8,216 nucleotides of DNA from Victivallales bacterium. Lineage in GTDB: Bacteria; Verrucomicrobiota; Lentisphaeria; Oligosphaerales; Oligosphaeraceae. This document shows positions 5,564 through 8,216 of this stretch, in pieces. The stretch spans positions 1 to 8,216 of the forward strand of contig JAFRLP010000362.1 in the NCBI GenBank assembly GCA_017431185.1, in the 5' to 3' direction. Positions within the stretch are counted from its first letter, which is position 1. Each line of letters opens with the position of its first letter. The notes under the pieces are model-generated. The model did not search any database, was not told where the DNA came from, and saw nothing but the letters and a program-made list of their open reading frames with translations. Both the position numbers and the translations under genes were made by a program.

Positions 5564-6955
5564 ATGCCGATGGAAAATGACTGTACAGGACTTGGAAGCA
5601 AAAGGCTTGTGGTCAAGCTGATCCAGCCCAGGGCGACGCGCCGCCCAATGGATACCGGGCTGAAGCTGCGCATGGCGCCACATCTCGGCCTGCTGACAAT
5701 CGCGGGAATTGTCGAGGCGCAGGGACATTCCGTCCTGCTTGTCAATGAGAACGTGGCCGAGGATGTCTCCACCGCCGGCGTGGATCTGGTCGGCATTTCC
5801 ACGACTCTGGATGTCCTTGGCCGGGCGCATGAACTGGCGCTTGCCTACCAGGCCCTGGGGGTGCCCGTGGCGGTCGGCGGCATCGGGGTGACGGCTGATC
5901 CCGACTACGCGCAGGCCCTTTTCGGTACGATCTGCATCGGCCCGGCGGAGGGGCACTGGCCGGAACTGCTCGGCGATGCCGCACAAGGCCGCCTGAAGCG
6001 CAGATACTCAACTCCGCCCGATTTCTCCGGCGAGGCGCTGCTTCCGCCGTCGTTTAAGTCCGCCGACACGGCTGGCTATTTGTATTCCAATGTGATAGCC
6101 ACCAGCCGCGGATGTCCCTTTCGCTGCGATTTCTGCTATAACAGCGCCACAAGGGGGACTTGCGGCTATGTCTACCGAACCGTGGAATCGGTCCTGGCCG
6201 AAATCCGCTCGAAAAGGACACGGCACATTATGTTCATAGATGACAATTTCATCGGGAATCCCGCCTTTACGAGAGAACTGCTGGCGGCCATCGCGCCCCT
6301 GCGCTTGAAATGGAACGCCGCAGTCTCCGCCAATATTCTGGAAATGCCTGACTTGCTTGACCAAATGCGGGAGACCGGCTGCAAGAGCCTTTTCATCGGC
6401 ATCGAATCCCTGAACGGTGCGGCGCTGAAGGATGTCCACAAGGGCCAGAACCGGGCTGAATGCTACGAGGAGCTGGTGGAGGCCCTCCATTCCCGAGGCA
6501 TCATGGTCAACGCCAGTTTTGTATTCGGGCTGGACGAGGATGACGCCGGCGTGTTCGATCGTACCATAGACTGGATTGTCAAACACCGGATCGAATCGGC
6601 GACATCCCATATCCTCACCCCTTATCCCGGCACGGAACTCTACCGCAGAATGGAGGCGGACGGCCGCATTTTCGACCATGATTTCTCACACTACGACACC
6701 GCGCATGTGGTCTTCACACCAAGGCACATGACACCCCAGGAGCTGTACGACGGCTATCTGCGCGTCTACCGCGAAGTGTTTTCGCTTAAGAACATCTGGA
6801 AAAGAATGCCGCTTATGCGCAGCCAGGCGCTCCCCTATCTCCTGTTCAATCTATTCTATCGCAAATACGGACACTTCACAGAAGGCCTAGGCAATCTGGT
6901 GGGCTTCCACCGCCTCGGTCGCCTGGCCCGCTGGCTCTCATACCACATCGGCTGA
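5564..6955 (+). CDS. B12-binding-domain radical SAM protein
   Basis: The 463-residue product has two parts. Residues about 14-140 resemble the Rossmann-like cobalamin-binding domain of class B radical SAM enzymes (HLGLLTIAGIVEAQGHSV, VDLVGIST, GVPVAVGGIGVTADPDY), without a DxHxxG base-on motif. The radical SAM core has C184-x3-C188-x2-C191 (SRGCPFRCDFCYN), FIDDNF (224-229), FIGIES (277-282) and TPYPGTELYRRM (352-363). A basic C-terminal region of about 70 residues follows. This is the general layout of the BchE/HpnJ-type group, which methylates, cyclises or rearranges unactivated carbons; the substrate is unknown. The start is uncertain, because ATG 5564 and ATG 5570 are both in frame, neither has a strong ribosome binding site, and an in-frame stop lies at 5549. 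The gene is 160 bases after the lipoprotein gene and ends before a strong hairpin at 7000. A link with the RiPP operon 2.3 kb upstream is possible but not supported by composition or spacing. Confidence 0.9.
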   Translation: MPMENDCTGLGSKRLVVKLIQPRATRRPMDTGLKLRMAPHLGLLTIAGIVEAQGHSVLLVNENVAEDVSTAGVDLVGISTTLDVLGRAHELALAYQALGVPVAVGGIGVTADPDYAQALFGTICIGPAEGHWPELLGDAAQGRLKRRYSTPPDFSGEALLPPSFKSADTAGYLYSNVIATSRGCPFRCDFCYNSATRGTCGYVYRTVESVLAEIRSKRTRHIMFIDDNFIGNPAFTRELLAAIAPLRLKWNAAVSANILEMPDLLDQMRETGCKSLFIGIESLNGAALKDVHKGQNRAECYEELVEALHSRGIMVNASFVFGLDEDDAGVFDRTIDWIVKHRIESATSHILTPYPGTELYRRMEADGRIFDHDFSHYDTAHVVFTPRHMTPQELYDGYLRVYREVFSLKNIWKRMPLMRSQALPYLLFNLFYRKYGHFTEGLGNLVGFHRLGRLARWLSYHIG

Positions 6956-6989
6956 GCCCCTCGCCAATTCCGTGCCACGCGGTTGAAAT

Positions 6990-7031
6990 GCGCAAGACAA
7001 AGGCCGCCGGGCAGCGATGCCCGACGGCCTT
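6990..7031. terminator. Strong hairpin between convergent genes (bidirectional terminator)
   Basis: AAGGCCG-C-CGGGC (7000-7012) pairs with GCCCG-A-CGGCCTT (7019-7031) around AGCGAT, with one mismatch. It lies 45 bases after the radical SAM stop and 18 bases past the stop of the - strand ParB-like gene, as expected for a shared terminator. The - strand side ends CCTTTGTCTT and the + strand side CCTTGTGTT, both only moderately T-rich. Bases 6990-7010 nearly repeat 4011-4031. Confidence 0.65.
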
Positions 7032-7048
7032 GTGTTCCATTGGCAGTC

Positions 7049-7438
7049 CTATTCTCCGAGCAGCTCGCGCTCCTGCTCGTCCCAGTCGAGGGGGATGCTT
7101 TCGCGCAGCCGCAGGACGGTCAGCGTCGGCGGGACGTCGCCCGACACGATGCGATGCACGATTTCCGGCGAGAGCGTCGCGAGGCGCAGCGTCCGCGAGA
7201 CGCGGGAGCGGTCGATGCCAAGCGCCGCCGCCAGCTCCTTGCCGTTGGCGTAGCGCCCCTCGTCGATCGCGCGCTGCCAGGACCACGCCCGCGCCAGCAT
7301 CGTCGCCAGCGAGGTCTCCCGCGTCGGCTCGTCGCCGTCCAGCGGGACGATGCGCCGCCGATCGCCCCGGCACCGAAGCGCCACGGGCAGGTGGACGCGC
7401 AGGTTGCCGTTTTCTAGTTTTTCAGTTCTGATCTTCAT
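7049..7438 (-). CDS. ParB/KorB-like helix-turn-helix protein of a recombinase module
   Basis: The 129-residue product starts MKIRTEKLENGNLRVHLP. A helix-turn-helix typical of ParB/KorB-type DNA-binding proteins lies at about 66-97 (GKELAAALGIDRSRVSRTLR, then LSPEIVHRIVSG). It lacks the ParB N-terminal nuclease-like domain, so it is a stand-alone DNA binder. The start has a strong GGGGAGG site a few bases upstream, inside the end of the preceding recombinase fragment, and overlaps that frame by 17 bases. In relatives known to me, small proteins of this kind sit directly after a large serine recombinase gene and probably help or regulate it. This gene looks intact even though its recombinase partner is not. 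Confidence 0.8.
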   Translation of the reverse strand: MKIRTEKLENGNLRVHLPVALRCRGDRRRIVPLDGDEPTRETSLATMLARAWSWQRAIDEGRYANGKELAAALGIDRSRVSRTLRLATLSPEIVHRIVSGDVPPTLTVLRLRESIPLDWDEQERELLGE

Positions 7439-7727
7439 TCCACGCCTCCCCGGCGAGGGCTTCCATCCCCGCCGTCTTGAGTTCCAAGGTTATCTCGTTC
7501 AGTTCCACGGTCACCGACTCCAGAAGGAGTTCAGCGACGCGCTGCTGTTCGGCCCGCGTCAGCTGCTCCATCGGCTTTTCGCCGAGAAGCGCGGCAATCT
7601 GGCACGGCTCAAGGCCTGTCATCTCGCCGAGGGTGGCGAGGACCTGTGTGGTCGCCAGAAACCTGCCGAGCTGTCCGAACACATAGCCCTCGATCTCGGC
7701 GGCGGAAAGCCGGCGCACGGGGCTGGG
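7422..7727 (-). pseudogene. 3' remnant of a large serine recombinase gene
   Basis: About 100 residues beginning near PVRRLSAAEIEGYVFGQL fit the C-terminal end of large serine (resolvase/invertase-type) recombinases. PMEQLTRAEQQRVAELLLES is followed by a V-V-L-NEITLEL strand pattern, matching the usual end region in which an L-x-x-AEQ-R-x-x-x-LL segment precedes a beta stretch. The catalytic N-terminal domain, the recombinase domain and the zinc-ribbon Cys are all absent, because upstream sequence in this frame is replaced by the amidoligase gene. The only nearby start is a GTG at 7718 with no good ribosome binding site, so a functional protein is unlikely. The overlap with the ParB-like gene preserves the original operon arrangement. 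A frameshifted or assembled chimera is the alternative. Confidence 0.7.
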
Positions 7728-7746
7728 CGAAGGAGGTCTGGCGGCG

Positions 7747-8216
7747 TCCGAACCAGGCCTCGTTGAGCTCGTCCAGCGTGCGGGGCTTGCGGCTGAGGAT
7801 GCGCTCCACGAAGTCGCGGTCGGTCGGGCGCGTGTAGTGCGACAGGCGGCTCTCCAGGGTTCCCGCGCTCTTGTGGATGAGCTTCTCCTGCTTGTAGTGG
7901 ATGCGGACCAGGTTGGTGAGCTGTTCGGCGGTCCAGCCTTCGACGCCGACGTGGACGTGCTGGCTGGTGGTCGCGGGGGTCTTCGTGCCCGCGTGGCGGA
8001 TGGCGCGGATGATCGCCTGCAAGAGCTCGATGTTCTCCCACTTGAGGATGGGGGTCACGAACTCGGCGCCGCCGCGGAGGCTGCCGTCGCTCATCGCCTT
8101 CCACGCGCGCCCCTCGGCGTCGATGACCGCGATGGTGTCGGGGGGACCGCCCTGGTAGTTGATGCGGCCGCCGACCACGCTCTGGATGGCCTCGGCCATC
8201 TTGCGGCGGGTGAGGT
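7747..8216 (-). pseudogene. Amidoligase (Amidoligase_2-like), 5' end outside window and 3' end lost
   Basis: The - strand frame is open from the window edge through 8199 to about 7747. Over roughly 155 residues it matches the amidoligase_2 pattern: GGAEFVTPIL, then SQHVHVGVEGWTAEQLTNLV, IHYKQEKLIH, and SRKPRTLDELNEAWFG. The family belongs to the ATP-grasp/glutamine-synthetase-like COOH-NH2 ligases and forms amide bonds on peptides or small molecules. Family members normally continue after the AWYG-like segment with an RYHxLNL block and an EFRxF motif. Here the frame instead runs into Arg/Pro-rich residues read out of frame over the recombinase remnant, so the C-terminal part is missing. The start lies beyond the window: the ATG at 8199 is preceded by the in-frame, family-like residues LTRRK. 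Amidoligase genes often accompany recombinase modules, which fits a deletion within one mobile element. Confidence 0.7.

Noticed and set aside
6008..6679. 223-codon frame on the - strand
   Set aside because: It is antisense to the radical SAM core, whose CxxxCxxC and other motifs are clear.

Overview
The window falls into three blocks that differ in base composition. Bases 1-3224 are clearly A+T-richer, read entirely on the + strand, and look like a compact biosynthetic operon for a ribosomally made, post-translationally modified peptide (RiPP). Bases 3225-4368 hold no convincing gene but are dense in inverted and direct repeats. Bases 4369-8216 are G+C-rich. They carry a lipoprotein and a cobalamin-type radical SAM protein on the + strand, then the worn end of a mobile element on the - strand.

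The RiPP block opens with two tandem genes for the same 35-residue peptide (24-131 and 236-343). The peptide has a lysine-rich front half and a back half with four cysteines (CGPC ... CRC). The copies differ by one silent base and the stop codon. A strong intrinsic terminator separates them, and a second long hairpin sits between copy 2 and the next gene. That gene (468-1928) encodes a radical SAM/SPASM enzyme with a PqqD-like leader-binding region at its N-terminus. It overlaps a metal-dependent amidohydrolase gene (1918-2727), which overlaps by ATGA a gene for an 88-residue Gly/Ala/Lys-rich protein with a hydrophobic N-terminus (2724-2990). A 73-residue protein with a CxxC...C...CxxC pattern follows (3003-3224). 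The simplest reading is that the radical SAM enzyme modifies the cysteine-bearing core, the amidohydrolase trims or hydrolyses the product, and the two small proteins are accessory (transport, immunity or regulation, not determined).

In the G+C-rich block the lipoprotein (4369-5403) carries a carboxypeptidase-regulatory-like beta domain. The radical SAM protein at 5564-6955 has a cobalamin-binding-like N-terminal domain. A strong hairpin (7000-7031) lies between it and the convergent - strand genes. Those are, in transcription order, an amidoligase gene open past the window edge and broken at about 7747, the 3' end of a large serine recombinase, and an intact ParB/KorB-like helix-turn-helix gene.

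The organism is a bacterium, probably with a lipoprotein-bearing envelope. The lipoprotein style and the recombinase/ParB-like pair suggest Verrucomicrobiota/Lentisphaerota, Planctomycetota or Proteobacteria-like relatives, but this is a low-confidence inference. The composition step near 3225 suggests that the RiPP operon was acquired horizontally.
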